The translations under genes were made by a program, and so were the position numbers. Below are positions 1-9,018 of a DNA stretch of 64,000 nt, one piece after another. The notes under the pieces were generated by a model. That model was not told the DNA's origin and searched no databases. It saw nothing but the letters and a program-made list of their open reading frames with translations. The stretch covers positions 151,516 through 215,515 of the forward strand of contig NZ_CANNFF010000006.1 of NCBI RefSeq assembly GCF_947503855.1, in the 5' to 3' direction. The first letter of the stretch is position 1, and every line of letters starts with the position of its first letter. This DNA is from an uncultured Polaribacter sp. Its GTDB lineage: Bacteria; Bacteroidota; Bacteroidia; Flavobacteriales; Flavobacteriaceae.

Positions 1-541
1 AAATAGATAATACTGGAAAAGGAATTAAAGTATACATGGTTAATTTAACATCTATGCTTACCATTTGTGTAAAACCAACTACAAAAAGTACAATCATATT
101 CATGGTGTACATCACTGCAGGTCCAACATACATTCTTACTTTAGAAACGTCTTCAGAAATTCTATTCATTAAATCTCCAGTTCTATTTTTTTTGTAGAAG
201 TTTAAAGACAATCTTTGGTACTGTTGATAGATTTCGTTCTTTAAATCGAATTCGATTAACCGAGAGGTTACAATAATAGTTTGCCTCATTAAAAAAGTAA
301 AAAAACCAGCTAAAAGTGCTACACCAATAATTATTAAAACATTTATAAATAATTGATGTTTTACAGCATCATAATCTGTAACTACGCCACTTTGGTAGTC
401 TTCTACAATATTAAGGGAATCGCCAACAATTTGAGGTACTTTTAACGCTAAAAGTTTAGATAAAATGGTAATTAAAATGCCAATTAGTAAACGCCATTTG
501 TACTTTATAAAAAATTTATTAATGTATTTTAGTGCCTTCAA
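1..541 (-). CDS. ABC exporter, ATP-binding/permease protein (N-terminal part, cut by window edge)
   Basis: About 180 codons read leftward and run off the window. The translation begins LKALKYINKFF and has two hydrophobic stretches typical of the first transmembrane helices of MsbA/MdlB-type half exporters, with 'NFYKKNRTGDLMNRISEDV', the first cytoplasmic coupling region of the type I ABC exporter fold. The nucleotide-binding half lies outside the window. No ATG fits. A TTG at 541 is the first start codon after an in-frame TAA, and its residues match the usual N-terminus of these proteins. Substrate unknown. It diverges from nusB. Confidence 0.85.
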   Translation of the reverse strand, partial: MKALKYINKFFIKYKWRLLIGILITILSKLLALKVPQIVGDSLNIVEDYQSGVVTDYDAVKHQLFINVLIIIGVALLAGFFTFLMRQTIIVTSRLIEFDLKNEIYQQYQRLSLNFYKKNRTGDLMNRISEDVSKVRMYVGPAVMYTMNMIVLFVVGFTQMVSIDVKLTMYTLIPFPVLSI

Positions 542-666
542 ACGGTATTGCTGGGTTTAAGAATTTTAATTTTTTAAACCACGAAGATACATTATTATAT
601 GTAAAACTAAAGCGTTTTTTTAAGCTGACAACTTCTTCAAAAAATCATAAAAAAAGAATACCTTTC

Positions 667-700
667 TTGTGTGATTAGAAGCAAAATAATAGTATTTTTG
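667..700 (+). promoter_or_regulatory. candidate Bacteroidota promoter for nusB
   Basis: TATTTTTG at 693-700 fits the Bacteroidota -7 element TAnnTTTG. A TTG lies 23 bases upstream at 667-669, a little further than the usual spacing. The element is 50 bases before the nusB start. Motif match only. Confidence 0.4.
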
Positions 701-749
701 CCCAGTAATTAGAGAAAAATTTCTCACTATTTTATAGAGTTCTTTAAAA

Positions 750-1688
750 ATGATTAACAGAAGACATATTCGAGTTAAAGTAATGCAATCTGTCTATGCA
801 ATGGCGCAATCTAAAAATGATGACCTTGTTAGAGAAGAAAAGTTTTTAAAACATAGTATTTTAAAAATGTTTGATTTATATGTTTTGAATCTTCAATTAT
901 TGGTTGAAGTTCAAAAATTTGCATCAAAAAAAATTGCTTTATCTAAAAAGAAAATTCTTGCAACCCAAGAAGATTTAAAGCCCAACACAAAATTTATAGA
1001 CAATACACTTATTAATACAATTGCAGAAAGTATAAGTATAGAAAGCTATTTAGAGGTAAATAAATTAAATAACTGGTCTTTAGATAACGAGTATGTAAAA
1101 ATTATTTTTGATGATTTAGTTACAAGTGATTTGTACAAAAAATACTTGGCTACAGAAGAACAATCTTTCAAAGAAGATAAAGCTTTTGTATTAGCCTTTT
1201 TTAAAGAAATAATTGCGCCTAACGAAAAATTGGCAGACTATTATGAAGACACTTTGATTACTTGGGTAGATGATATACCATTTATAAATACTTGGGTTGT
1301 TAAAAGTTTAAGCAAGCAAAAAGAAAGCAAGCCTTTTATTTTAGGTGCTTTATATAAAGATAAAGACGATGAAGATTTTGTAAGCAACTTGTTTAGAAAA
1401 ACAGTTTTAAAACAAGCAGAATATCAAAAAGAAATAGAAGAAAAAACACCCAATTGGGAGGCAGATAGAATTGCGGGTATAGACATGATTTTAATTAAAA
1501 TGGCAATTACAGAGTTTGTAAACTTTCCTTCTATACCAACAAGAGTAACAATTAACGAATATATAGAAATATCTAAAGATTACTCTACTTCTAAAAGTAG
1601 CTATTTTATAAATGGTGTTTTAGATAAAATATCTAAAGAATTTATAGCCAATAAAAAAATAGTAAAAATAGGAAGAGGTCTAATTTAA
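750..1688 (+). CDS. nusB: transcription antitermination factor NusB
   Basis: 312 residues. The N-terminus 'MINRRHIRVKVMQSVYAMAQS' and the C-terminal part around 'EADRIAGIDMILIKMAITEF' through 'FINGVLDKISKE' are the NusB helical RNA-binding fold. The protein is over twice the length of the E. coli form (about 139 residues), which is normal for Bacteroidota, where an N-terminal helical extension precedes the fold. NusB with NusE (S10) binds boxA RNA and prevents premature termination in rRNA operons. It leads a run with a DUF1573 lipoprotein, yajC, a YbbR protein and coaE, a conserved order in Flavobacteriaceae. Confidence 0.95.
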   Translation: MINRRHIRVKVMQSVYAMAQSKNDDLVREEKFLKHSILKMFDLYVLNLQLLVEVQKFASKKIALSKKKILATQEDLKPNTKFIDNTLINTIAESISIESYLEVNKLNNWSLDNEYVKIIFDDLVTSDLYKKYLATEEQSFKEDKAFVLAFFKEIIAPNEKLADYYEDTLITWVDDIPFINTWVVKSLSKQKESKPFILGALYKDKDDEDFVSNLFRKTVLKQAEYQKEIEEKTPNWEADRIAGIDMILIKMAITEFVNFPSIPTRVTINEYIEISKDYSTSKSSYFINGVLDKISKEFIANKKIVKIGRGLI

Positions 1689-1711
1689 CTATACAATAAA
1701 CAATTATTTAT

Positions 1712-1719
1712 TATTTTTG
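1712..1719 (+). promoter_or_regulatory. candidate -7 element before the DUF1573 gene
   Basis: TATTTTTG matches TAnnTTTG and sits 20 bases before the ATG at 1739, so the lipoprotein-yajC pair may have its own start in addition to readthrough from nusB. No convincing -33 element is seen. Confidence 0.35.
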
Positions 1720-1738
1720 CCATAAATTAATTTATACA

Positions 1739-2203
1739 ATGAAAAAAATAACAGTATTATCGTTTTTATTTATGACAACAAGTTTATTAATTTCTTGCGG
1801 AAATGGAAATGCCTCTGCAAAAATTAATAAAGACAATTTAACCAATGCAAAAAATAGAGATGCAGAAATTGAAAAAGGAACAGCTTCTATAGCTTTTGAT
1901 AGTGAAGTTTATGATTTTGGAACCGTTAACGAGGGAGAAATTGTCGAGAAAACTTTTAAAGTTACTAATTCAGGGAAAACTGATCTAGTGATCACTAACG
2001 CAAAATCTAGTTGTGGATGTACAATACCTTTATGGCCAAAAGAACCTATTAAACCAGGAGAAACAGGCGATATTAAAGTAAGATTTAATACAAATGGGAA
2101 GCCTAATAGACAACAAAAATCAATTACGTTAACTACCAATACAGAATCTGGTAGAGAAGTATTAACAATTAAAGGTATGGTAACACCAAAAACAAAAAAA
2201 TAA
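1739..2203 (+). CDS. DUF1573 domain lipoprotein
   Basis: 154 residues. A lipoprotein signal peptide ends in LLISC with the lipidated cysteine at residue 20. Residues 50-150 form one DUF1573 beta-sandwich, recognisable from 'VYDFGTVNEGEIVEKTFKVTN' style strands and the 'SSCGCTIP' turn. The family is abundant in Bacteroidota and resembles ASH/MSP-like immunoglobulin folds. Molecular function is not established. The gene ends one base before yajC, so the two are very probably cotranscribed and may be translationally coupled. Confidence 0.9.
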   Translation: MKKITVLSFLFMTTSLLISCGNGNASAKINKDNLTNAKNRDAEIEKGTASIAFDSEVYDFGTVNEGEIVEKTFKVTNSGKTDLVITNAKSSCGCTIPLWPKEPIKPGETGDIKVRFNTNGKPNRQQKSITLTTNTESGREVLTIKGMVTPKTKK

Positions 2204-2204
2204 A

Positions 2205-2522
2205 ATGTTATACACAATATTTTTACAAGAATCGGCAGGAGGATTAATGAGTATGCTCCCATTTGCAGCAATGTTACTGGTTTTATATTTTTTTATGATA
2301 AGACCACAAATGAATCGTCAGAAAAAAGAAAAAGCCTTTCAAACAGAAATTAAAACAGGGTCTAAAGTAGTTACATCTAGCGGTATACATGGTAAAATTA
2401 CAGAAGTAAATACTACAGATAACACTGTAACAATAGAAACTGGTGCAGGAAAAATAAAATTTGAACGTTCTGCAATTTCTATGGAATTAAGTAAAAAATA
2501 CTTACCAAAAACAAAAAAATAA
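2205..2522 (+). CDS. yajC: preprotein translocase subunit YajC
   Basis: 105 residues. A single transmembrane helix (about 16-34, ending in FFMIRPQ) is followed by a cytoplasmic domain with the YajC pattern 'GSKVVTSSGIHGKITEVN'. YajC is the small accessory subunit of the SecDF-YajC complex at the inner membrane. It begins one base after the DUF1573 gene and is followed by a hairpin terminator. Confidence 0.96.
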   Translation: MLYTIFLQESAGGLMSMLPFAAMLLVLYFFMIRPQMNRQKKEKAFQTEIKTGSKVVTSSGIHGKITEVNTTDNTVTIETGAGKIKFERSAISMELSKKYLPKTKK

Positions 2523-2542
2523 TAGATAATTTACAGCAACTA

Positions 2543-2579
2543 AAGTGAGTAATGTTTTTATAATGTTACTCACTTTTTT
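2543..2579 (+). terminator. rho-independent terminator after yajC
   Basis: GTGAGTAA and TTACTCAC form an 8 bp stem around a loop rich in T, followed by TTTTTT. It separates nusB-yajC from the YbbR gene. Confidence 0.75.
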
Positions 2580-2623
2580 GTTTGATAGCTTTTATGTAGA
2601 TTGCATATAATTAATTATATTCA

Positions 2624-3562
2624 GTGAAAACAAACAATAAAATTTCTAGAACTTTTTTAGGGTTTTTAATGGCCTCTATACTTATATGGTTTTTAATTAC
2701 ACTTTCTAAAGAATATATAATCACTATAAGTTTTCCTATAGATTATACAGGCATATCTAAAGATAAAATTTTACAGACTACACCAGAAAAAGAACTAGAT
2801 ATTGTTGTAAAAGCAAGTGGTTTTAAAATCTTAAAAACAAGATTAAATACGAAACAAATTACTATAAATGCCGCAAAATTAAACAGTAAAAAAGGGGCTA
2901 CATATTTTGTTTTACCAAGAACACAAAAGACAAGTTTACAAAAACAGTTGCCTAGTGGTTTGGTTTTACAAGAAATTATAAAAGATACTTTATATTTAGA
3001 TTTAGGAAACCTGGTCACAAAAAAAGTGGCAATAAAGCCAAATGTAAATATCAAATATCATGTTGGGTATGATGTGTCTGGAGATATTAAAATAAAACCC
3101 GATAGTATTTTAGTTTACGGACCCGAAAACTATATATCTACACTGAAAAATGTAGAAATGAAACCTTTGGTTCTTTCTGATTTAAAAACTGATTTTGAAG
3201 AAAATGTGGCTCTTAAAATGCCAAAAGACATTAAAAATTTAAAATTTAATAAGCAAGAAGTTACTGTAACAGGTAAAGTAGAAAAATTTACAGAAGGCAC
3301 ATTAATCGTGCCTTACAAAATAATAAATGTTCCAAAAAACCTTAAAATAAATACACTCTCTAAAAAAGTCTCTATTGTTTTTATTGTGGGCTTATCTCAT
3401 TTTAACAAAATAACAGCAAATTCTTTTCAGGTAGTTTGCAATTATAACACATCACAAAAAAATAATTTAAACTACCTAGTACCCAAGGTAATTAGCAAGC
3501 CAGATTTAATTAAAAGCTATAAAATTATACCTAATAAAATAGATTTTTTAATAGAAAAATAA
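2624..3562 (+). CDS. YbbR-like domain protein
   Basis: 312 residues from a GTG start, the only start codon ahead of the transmembrane segment. The N-terminus (about 10-28) is one membrane helix. The rest is extracytoplasmic and contains repeated YbbR-type beta domains, with the 'VSGDIKIKPDSILVYGPENYI' segment typical of the family. In Gram-positives YbbR (CdaR) modulates the c-di-AMP cyclase CdaA. No cyclase gene is adjacent here, so that role is not implied. It lies one base before coaE, an arrangement conserved in Flavobacteriaceae. Confidence 0.85.
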   Translation: MKTNNKISRTFLGFLMASILIWFLITLSKEYIITISFPIDYTGISKDKILQTTPEKELDIVVKASGFKILKTRLNTKQITINAAKLNSKKGATYFVLPRTQKTSLQKQLPSGLVLQEIIKDTLYLDLGNLVTKKVAIKPNVNIKYHVGYDVSGDIKIKPDSILVYGPENYISTLKNVEMKPLVLSDLKTDFEENVALKMPKDIKNLKFNKQEVTVTGKVEKFTEGTLIVPYKIINVPKNLKINTLSKKVSIVFIVGLSHFNKITANSFQVVCNYNTSQKNNLNYLVPKVISKPDLIKSYKIIPNKIDFLIEK

Positions 3563-3563
3563 A

Positions 3564-4163
3564 ATGATTGTAGGTCTAACAGGTGGTATTGGAAGTGGCA
3601 AAACTACAGTTGCTAAATTGTTTAGTAATTATGCAAATGTTGCCATTTATATTGCTGATGTAGAAGCAAAGAAACTTATAAATTCATCAACTAGTATTAA
3701 ACAACAAATTACAAAGCTATTTGGTGCAAATGCCTATAAAAAAAATATTTTAGATAGAAAGTATATTGGACAATTGGTATTTAATAGTAAGGCAAAACTA
3801 CAAGCTTTAAATAAGATTGTGCACCCAGCTGTAAAAGAACATTTTGCTAACTTTGTACAAAGCAATAAAAATAAAGATTACATACTCTACGAAAGCGCTA
3901 TCCTATTTGAAAGTAATTCTATAGAAAAATTAGATTTTATTATTAATATTTATGTTGATTTGGAAGAGAGAATACAAAGAGTTATGGTTAGAGATTCTGT
4001 TGAAAAAAAAGAAGTTTTGGCTAGAATAAATAACCAATGGAAAGAAGATAAAATTTTGCTTTTATCTAACTACTTAATAATCAATTCTTCAATAGAAAAT
4101 ACAAAGGATCAGGTTCGAAAGATTCATAATATTTTAACAAAAAAAGCGCTTCATTTTTTGTAA
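3564..4163 (+). CDS. coaE: dephospho-CoA kinase
   Basis: 199 residues. The P-loop 'GLTGGIGSGKTTVA' is at residues 4-17, followed by 'ADVEAKKLI' (CoA-binding aspartate) and the lid region 'RVMVRDSVEKKEVLARI'. The enzyme phosphorylates the ribose 3'-hydroxyl of dephospho-CoA, the last step of CoA synthesis. Length is standard. It follows the YbbR gene by one base and is probably translated from the same message. Confidence 0.96.
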   Translation: MIVGLTGGIGSGKTTVAKLFSNYANVAIYIADVEAKKLINSSTSIKQQITKLFGANAYKKNILDRKYIGQLVFNSKAKLQALNKIVHPAVKEHFANFVQSNKNKDYILYESAILFESNSIEKLDFIINIYVDLEERIQRVMVRDSVEKKEVLARINNQWKEDKILLLSNYLIINSSIENTKDQVRKIHNILTKKALHFL

Positions 4164-4263
4164 AATTCAACAAAAACGTTAAAAAATACTTAAAATTCTA
4201 CTAAATTAGTTAATTTAAGCTAAATTCATTAATTATAATTTTTGAAAGTGTTAAATTTGATGT

Positions 4264-5835
4264 ATGCGTAAAAAAATGTTTATTATTATCGTTGTGCTGA
4301 TGAGTATATCTTTGATAGGGATAATAGCTGTCCAGCTTTATTGGATAAACAACGCACTAGAAAGTAAGCAAGAACAGTTTAAGAATGATGTTCAGAAATC
4401 TTTAGGGAGAGCAGCAGAGAGAATTAATGAAAAAGAAACTACTATTTTTCAAGAAAAAGTAAGAAATTTTATTCAAGAAAAAGGCATGCCAGACAATGCC
4501 CAATTAAAAAACTTTTTAATTCAAGAAATAGATACAGCTACGCAACAAAAATTTACTTATGGGACTACTATTTTAGAGGAAAATTTTAAGCTTCCAACAG
4601 ATTTTTTAGATAACGATTCTATTATTTACAAAAGGTTTACAGGTAAAAAAGACTTTTTTCAAGCAAAAATATACTCTAGTATAGATGGTTTGTTTTCTTC
4701 AAAAGATGAATCTAAATACAGTTTTACGCAAAATTTTATCAACCTAGAAGAATTGCAAATAACAGAAATATTTAAAGATTTTAATAGTAGAAAACCAATT
4801 CATAAAAGAATAAGTAATAACGAGCTAAATGATGTTATAAAAGAAGAACTTACAAAAAGAAATATCTATTTAGATTTTAAATATGGAGTCTACACTAAAG
4901 AAGATTTGGCTACCAAATTAAAATCTGGTTACTATACCATAAATAATACAAAAAACAGTTATAAATATCCACTTTTTAACGATGCGCAAGGTAATGTAGC
5001 GTATAATTTGTATGTAACGTTTCCTAATAAAAATAAGCATATTTTATCAGATATTTCAAGCATACTTTTATTGTCTTTATTTTTTATATTTATTATAATC
5101 ATTGCCTTTTCTAGCTCTTTGTATCAATTAATTAGACAAAAAAAAATATCAGAAATTAAAACAGATTTTATCAATAATATGACCCATGAGTTTAAAACGC
5201 CTATTGCTACTATTAACTTGGCAACAGACTCAATTAAAAACCCTAAAATTTTAGGAGACTCAGAAAAAGTTTTGCGTTATGTGCAAATGATCAGAGATGA
5301 AAACAAAAGGATGCACTCTCAGGTAGAAAATGTATTAAGAATTTCGAGACTAGAAAAAAATCAATTAGATATTAGTAAGGAAACGATAGATTTACACGAC
5401 ATACTAGAAGAAGCAATTTCTCACGTAAGTTTGTTAGTTGCAGACAGAAACGGAAAAGTAACTACGCATTTTAAGGCAGTAGTATCAGAATTACCTGGTA
5501 ATCAATTTCACCTTACAAATGTTGTGGTTAATATGTTAGAAAATGCAATAAAATACTCTATAGATGCACCAATTATAGATGTATATACAGAAAGTACCAA
5601 CAAATTTTTTGTTTTTAAAATAAAAGATACTGGTATAGGAATGAGTAAAGCTGTACAAAAACAAGTATTTAATAAGTTTTACAGAGAACAAAAAGGAAAT
5701 ATACACGATGTAAAAGGCCATGGATTAGGTTTGGCATATGTAAAAGAAATTATAGAAAAACATCATGGAACCGTATTTGTAGAAAGCGAAAAAGGACAAG
5801 GAAGCATATTTACAGTAAAATTACCTTTAATATAA
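4264..5835 (+). CDS. sensor histidine kinase, RprX-like
   Basis: 523 residues. Transmembrane helices at about 7-27 and 260-283 flank a periplasmic sensor domain of some 230 residues with no recognised ligand motif. The dimerisation helix carries 'MTHEFKTPIA' with the phosphorylated histidine at residue 308. The ATPase domain has the N box 'NMLENAIKYS' and G boxes 'DTGIGMS' and 'GHGLGLAYVKEI'. The partner response regulator starts 26 bases downstream. The architecture matches the Bacteroidota RprX/PorY group. Sequence alone cannot say which process it controls. Confidence 0.92.
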   Translation: MRKKMFIIIVVLMSISLIGIIAVQLYWINNALESKQEQFKNDVQKSLGRAAERINEKETTIFQEKVRNFIQEKGMPDNAQLKNFLIQEIDTATQQKFTYGTTILEENFKLPTDFLDNDSIIYKRFTGKKDFFQAKIYSSIDGLFSSKDESKYSFTQNFINLEELQITEIFKDFNSRKPIHKRISNNELNDVIKEELTKRNIYLDFKYGVYTKEDLATKLKSGYYTINNTKNSYKYPLFNDAQGNVAYNLYVTFPNKNKHILSDISSILLLSLFFIFIIIIAFSSSLYQLIRQKKISEIKTDFINNMTHEFKTPIATINLATDSIKNPKILGDSEKVLRYVQMIRDENKRMHSQVENVLRISRLEKNQLDISKETIDLHDILEEAISHVSLLVADRNGKVTTHFKAVVSELPGNQFHLTNVVVNMLENAIKYSIDAPIIDVYTESTNKFFVFKIKDTGIGMSKAVQKQVFNKFYREQKGNIHDVKGHGLGLAYVKEIIEKHHGTVFVESEKGQGSIFTVKLPLI

Positions 5836-5861
5836 AATTAACACAATAAATAGATTTAAAA

Positions 5862-6563
5862 ATGGGAAGTAAAAAAATTTTATTAGTAGAGGACGATCCA
5901 AATTTTGGAACGGTTCTAAAAGATTATTTAGCGTTAAACGATTATAACGTAACACACGCAAAAGATGGTATAGAAGGTCTTATAATGTTTAAAAACAGCG
6001 ATTATGATTTATGTATTTTAGATGTTATGATGCCAAGAAAAGATGGTTTTTCTTTAGCACAAGACATTAGAAGTACAAATAAAGAAGTGCCAATTATTTT
6101 TTTAACAGCAAAAACGTTAAAAGAAGATGTCTTAAAAGGATATTCTGTTGGTGCAGACGATTATTTAAACAAACCTTTTGATTCTGAAGTTTTATTATAT
6201 AAAATTAAAGCAATCTTACAAAGAAAAGAAACAGAAACTAGTGCAGAAACAGAGCAATTTGAGTTTGTTATTGGTGGTTTTTTCTTTAACTCTAAACTAC
6301 GTCACTTATCTGTTGGCAAGGATGGAGAACCTACAAAACTGTCTCCAAAAGAAAGTAAATTGTTACGCATGTTAGCAATTCATAAAAACGATTTAATGCC
6401 AAGAGAATTAGCATTAACAAAAATCTGGAGAGATGATAATTACTTTACCTCTAGAAGTATGGATGTTTATATTGCAAAACTGAGAAAGTATTTAAAAAAA
6501 GACGAAAATGTAGAGATTTTAAACATACATGGAGAAGGTTTTAGGTTGGTAGACAAATCATAA
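5862..6563 (+). CDS. OmpR-family response regulator, RprY-like
   Basis: 233 residues. The receiver domain has the acidic pair at residues 11-12, the phosphorylated aspartate at residue 54 ('CILDVMMPRKDG'), the switch threonine in 'FLTAKT' and the lysine of 'NKPFD'. Residues from about 132 form the OmpR winged helix, ending 'ILNIHGEGFRLVDKS'. It is the partner of the kinase just upstream. The order kinase then regulator is the RprX-RprY arrangement. A strong terminator follows. Confidence 0.94.
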   Translation: MGSKKILLVEDDPNFGTVLKDYLALNDYNVTHAKDGIEGLIMFKNSDYDLCILDVMMPRKDGFSLAQDIRSTNKEVPIIFLTAKTLKEDVLKGYSVGADDYLNKPFDSEVLLYKIKAILQRKETETSAETEQFEFVIGGFFFNSKLRHLSVGKDGEPTKLSPKESKLLRMLAIHKNDLMPRELALTKIWRDDNYFTSRSMDVYIAKLRKYLKKDENVEILNIHGEGFRLVDKS

Positions 6564-6584
6564 ACTAAAAAACTTCCCTCATAA

Positions 6585-6619
6585 AAATTACTCAGTTTGT
6601 AAAACAAGCTGAGTTTTTT
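6585..6619 (+). terminator. terminator after the two-component operon
   Basis: CTCAGTTTGT and ACAAGCTGAG pair over about 10-11 bp, allowing one wobble, around an AAA loop and are followed by TTTTTT. Confidence 0.8.
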
Positions 6620-6654
6620 GTATTTTTAAATACATTTTTTTAATAGATAAGATT

Positions 6655-7272
6655 ATGGCGCAATTTATTAGAATTTATAATGAAAATCCAAATCCAAAAG
6701 AAATTGCTAAAGTTGTAAAAGTTCTACAATCTGGTGGTTTGGTTATATATCCAACAGATACTGTGTATGGTTTAGGTTGCGATATTACCAACACAAAAGC
6801 GCTAGAAAAAATAGCACAAATAAAAGGCGTTAAGCTAGAAAAAGCCAATTTTTCTTTTATTTGTAACGATTTAAGCCATCTTTCTGACTACGTAAAACAA
6901 ATAGATTCTGTCACCTTTAAAATTCTAAAAAGAGCATTACCAGGACCTTACACCTTTGTTCTGCCAGGTAGTAATAACTTACCCAAAGTATTTAAAAAGA
7001 AAAAAACGGTTGGTATCCGTATACCAAATAATTCAATAATTAGAACTCTGGTAGCCGAGTTAGGCAACCCTATTATTTCTACTTCTATTAGAGATGATGA
7101 TGATGTTTTAGAATATACTACAGACCCAGAACTTATTTTCGAAAAATGGCAAAATTTGGTAGATGTAGTAGTAGATGGTGGTTATGGAGATAATGAACCT
7201 TCTACAGTAATAGATTTAACCGATGTTCCAGAAGTTATTAGAGAGGGAAAAGGAAGTTTAGATATTCTTTAG
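6655..7272 (+). CDS. Sua5/YciO/YrdC family protein, YciO type
   Basis: 205 residues. 'GGLVIYPTDTVYGLGCDI' is the nucleotide-binding signature of the TsaC/Sua5 fold, and 'STVIDLTD..EVIREGKG' closes it. The N-terminus (IRIYNENPNPKE), length and internal sequence resemble E. coli YciO more than TsaC/YrdC. TsaC makes threonylcarbamoyl-AMP for the t6A37 tRNA modification. YciO proteins share the fold but their physiological role is less certain. In many Bacteroidota this type is annotated as threonylcarbamoyl-AMP synthase. Confidence 0.88.
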   Translation: MAQFIRIYNENPNPKEIAKVVKVLQSGGLVIYPTDTVYGLGCDITNTKALEKIAQIKGVKLEKANFSFICNDLSHLSDYVKQIDSVTFKILKRALPGPYTFVLPGSNNLPKVFKKKKTVGIRIPNNSIIRTLVAELGNPIISTSIRDDDDVLEYTTDPELIFEKWQNLVDVVVDGGYGDNEPSTVIDLTDVPEVIREGKGSLDIL

Positions 7273-7290
7273 GAAAAGAATAATAGAGTA

Positions 7291-8289
7291 TTATTTTAAT
7301 TCTTTAAACTTTTTTCTACCCAAAACAAAATACTGCCAAACAATACTGGTGTGTAAATTATAATCTTGTTTTTTCTGTAGTTTTTTGCGTTTTCCTAAAA
7401 ATTTTAAAAAGTTTTTATAAAAACTTAAATGTGCTTTTAAAATTGCAAAAGTGTGTATAGGTCTTAGTTCTAAAATGAATTTTATACCTGCAATTCCATC
7501 TAAAAGTAAACGAGAAAAAACTACAAACAAAAACCACTTTTTAGGTACATTTTTAACCACATTTAATAAGCTATTTCTAAAGTTTAAGTAGGTTTTTTGT
7601 GGGTTGGTTTCTTGCAACGTAGCACCACCTACATGATATACAGTAGAATTACCAACATATTTTACTTTAAAACCCATATTATGAGTTCTCCAACACAAAT
7701 CTATTTCTTCTTGATGTGCAAAATAATCTTCATCTAAACCATTTATTTGATGATAAACCTTTGCACGAATAAATAAACAGGCGCCAGAAGCCCAAAAAAT
7801 ATCTTCTACATCATTAAACTGTTTAGTATCTGTTTCTAGATTATTAAAAACACGTCCTCTGCAATAAGGATAACCAAATAAATCAACAAAGCCACCACCT
7901 GCGCCTGCATATTCAAATTTTGATTGATTTTTAAAATCTAATAATTTTGGTTGTACAATAGCTGTTTTTGCATCACTTTTAAATACGTCTAAAATAGGTT
8001 GTAACCAATTTTCGGTCACTTCTACATCAGAGTTTAATAAGCAGTAAATATCTGCGTCAATTTTAGACAAAGCGTCATTATATCCTTTTGCATAACCACC
8101 ATTTACTGCATTGTTAATAATTTTTACTGAAGGGAAAAAAGACTTTACATACGCCACAGAATTATCTGTAGAAGCATTGTCAGCAATGTAAACATCTGCT
8201 AACTGCGAACTAAAATTAACTACAGAGGGTAAAAATTGCTCTAGTAATTTTTGTCCATTCCAATTTAATATGACGATTGCTGTTTTCAA
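7291..8289 (-). CDS. family 2 glycosyltransferase
   Basis: 332 residues from a TTG start, the only possible start before the catalytic domain. 'AIVILNWNGQKLLEQFLPSV' opens a GT-A fold, 'CLLNSDVEV' supplies the DxD-like metal site, and 'FWASGACLFIRAKVY' with 'HQEEIDLCWRTHNMGFKV' matches the rhamnosyltransferase-like GT2 group. There is no obvious membrane anchor beyond a hydrophobic C-terminal stretch. No polysaccharide genes are adjacent, so donor and acceptor are unknown. It converges on the yciO-like gene. Confidence 0.88.
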   Translation of the reverse strand: MKTAIVILNWNGQKLLEQFLPSVVNFSSQLADVYIADNASTDNSVAYVKSFFPSVKIINNAVNGGYAKGYNDALSKIDADIYCLLNSDVEVTENWLQPILDVFKSDAKTAIVQPKLLDFKNQSKFEYAGAGGGFVDLFGYPYCRGRVFNNLETDTKQFNDVEDIFWASGACLFIRAKVYHQINGLDEDYFAHQEEIDLCWRTHNMGFKVKYVGNSTVYHVGGATLQETNPQKTYLNFRNSLLNVVKNVPKKWFLFVVFSRLLLDGIAGIKFILELRPIHTFAILKAHLSFYKNFLKFLGKRKKLQKKQDYNLHTSIVWQYFVLGRKKFKELK

Positions 8290-8373
8290 GGTTGCGAATT
8301 TACATTTTAAAACTTATTTAATTTCTAATTTCTTCTTAATAATAAACATCACACATTATAGATAATTAGAAAA

Positions 8374-8817
8374 TTATTTATAATCAGGAATGTTTTCTAA
8401 AAATATATAAGTTTCGTTTTCAAAATCCATTTTGCAGTAAAAGTGTTTTAAACCGTTGGTAACAATAAGATAGTTCGCTTTTAGTTTTAAATTATAACGT
8501 GCAATTTGGTCAAAAGTGTCTTGCGTAATTTTTATTGAAGGAGCCTTGCATTCTACAATAATATTAGGTGTACCATTGGCATCAAAAATTAAAATATCGG
8601 TTCTTTTTTTTCGATTGTTAATAATTAATTGTTTTTCTAACGCAATTAAAGTAGTTGGATATTTTTTTTGATCTATTAGGTATTTTACAAAATGCTGACG
8701 AACCCATTCTTCAGGAGTTAAAACAAGGTATTTTTTTCTTATGCTATCAAAAATAAGTGTTTTATTTTCGCTATTTTTGAGCTTAAAGTTATAAGTAGGT
8801 AAATTAAGATTTTGCAT
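8374..8817 (-). CDS. HsdR N-terminal domain protein (PD-(D/E)xK nuclease fold)
   Basis: 147 residues. 'KRTDILIFDANGTPNIIVECKAP' is the D...ExK core of the HsdR_N nuclease-like domain, otherwise found at the N-terminus of type I restriction endonuclease subunits. Here it stands alone: no helicase/translocase domain and no hsdM or hsdS nearby. Orphan copies beside holA are widespread in Flavobacteriaceae. A role in DNA repair or degradation is a guess. An ATG at 8817 is preferred over the TTG one codon earlier. Confidence 0.8.
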   Translation of the reverse strand: MQNLNLPTYNFKLKNSENKTLIFDSIRKKYLVLTPEEWVRQHFVKYLIDQKKYPTTLIALEKQLIINNRKKRTDILIFDANGTPNIIVECKAPSIKITQDTFDQIARYNLKLKANYLIVTNGLKHFYCKMDFENETYIFLENIPDYK

Positions 8818-9018
8818 CAATCAAAAGTAAGTAAAATTAGTTTACGATATATCTATTAGGAGGAATACTGCTGTAGTTAAATCAATTTATGCAAATACAT
8901 TAACACGAAATTTAAGTAAAGTTATTTTAAATTTAACGAAGATAATTTTGACTTTTTGGAAACCTAGTTTGAATTTCTAACTGAAGAAGCACTGTAAAAT
9001 GCAATTATTATAAAATAG

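Noticed and set aside
1909..2271. 120-codon minus-strand ORF
   Set aside because: Antisense to the DUF1573 and yajC genes, which are well supported.
4264..6563. PorXY type IX secretion regulators
   Set aside because: PorX carries a PglZ domain. This regulator has an OmpR winged helix, so it fits RprY. The kinase is shared in type, so I did not name it porY.
8374..8817. remnant of a type I restriction-modification locus
   Set aside because: No hsdM, hsdS or translocase fragments in either direction. The ORF is intact and looks like a stand-alone family.
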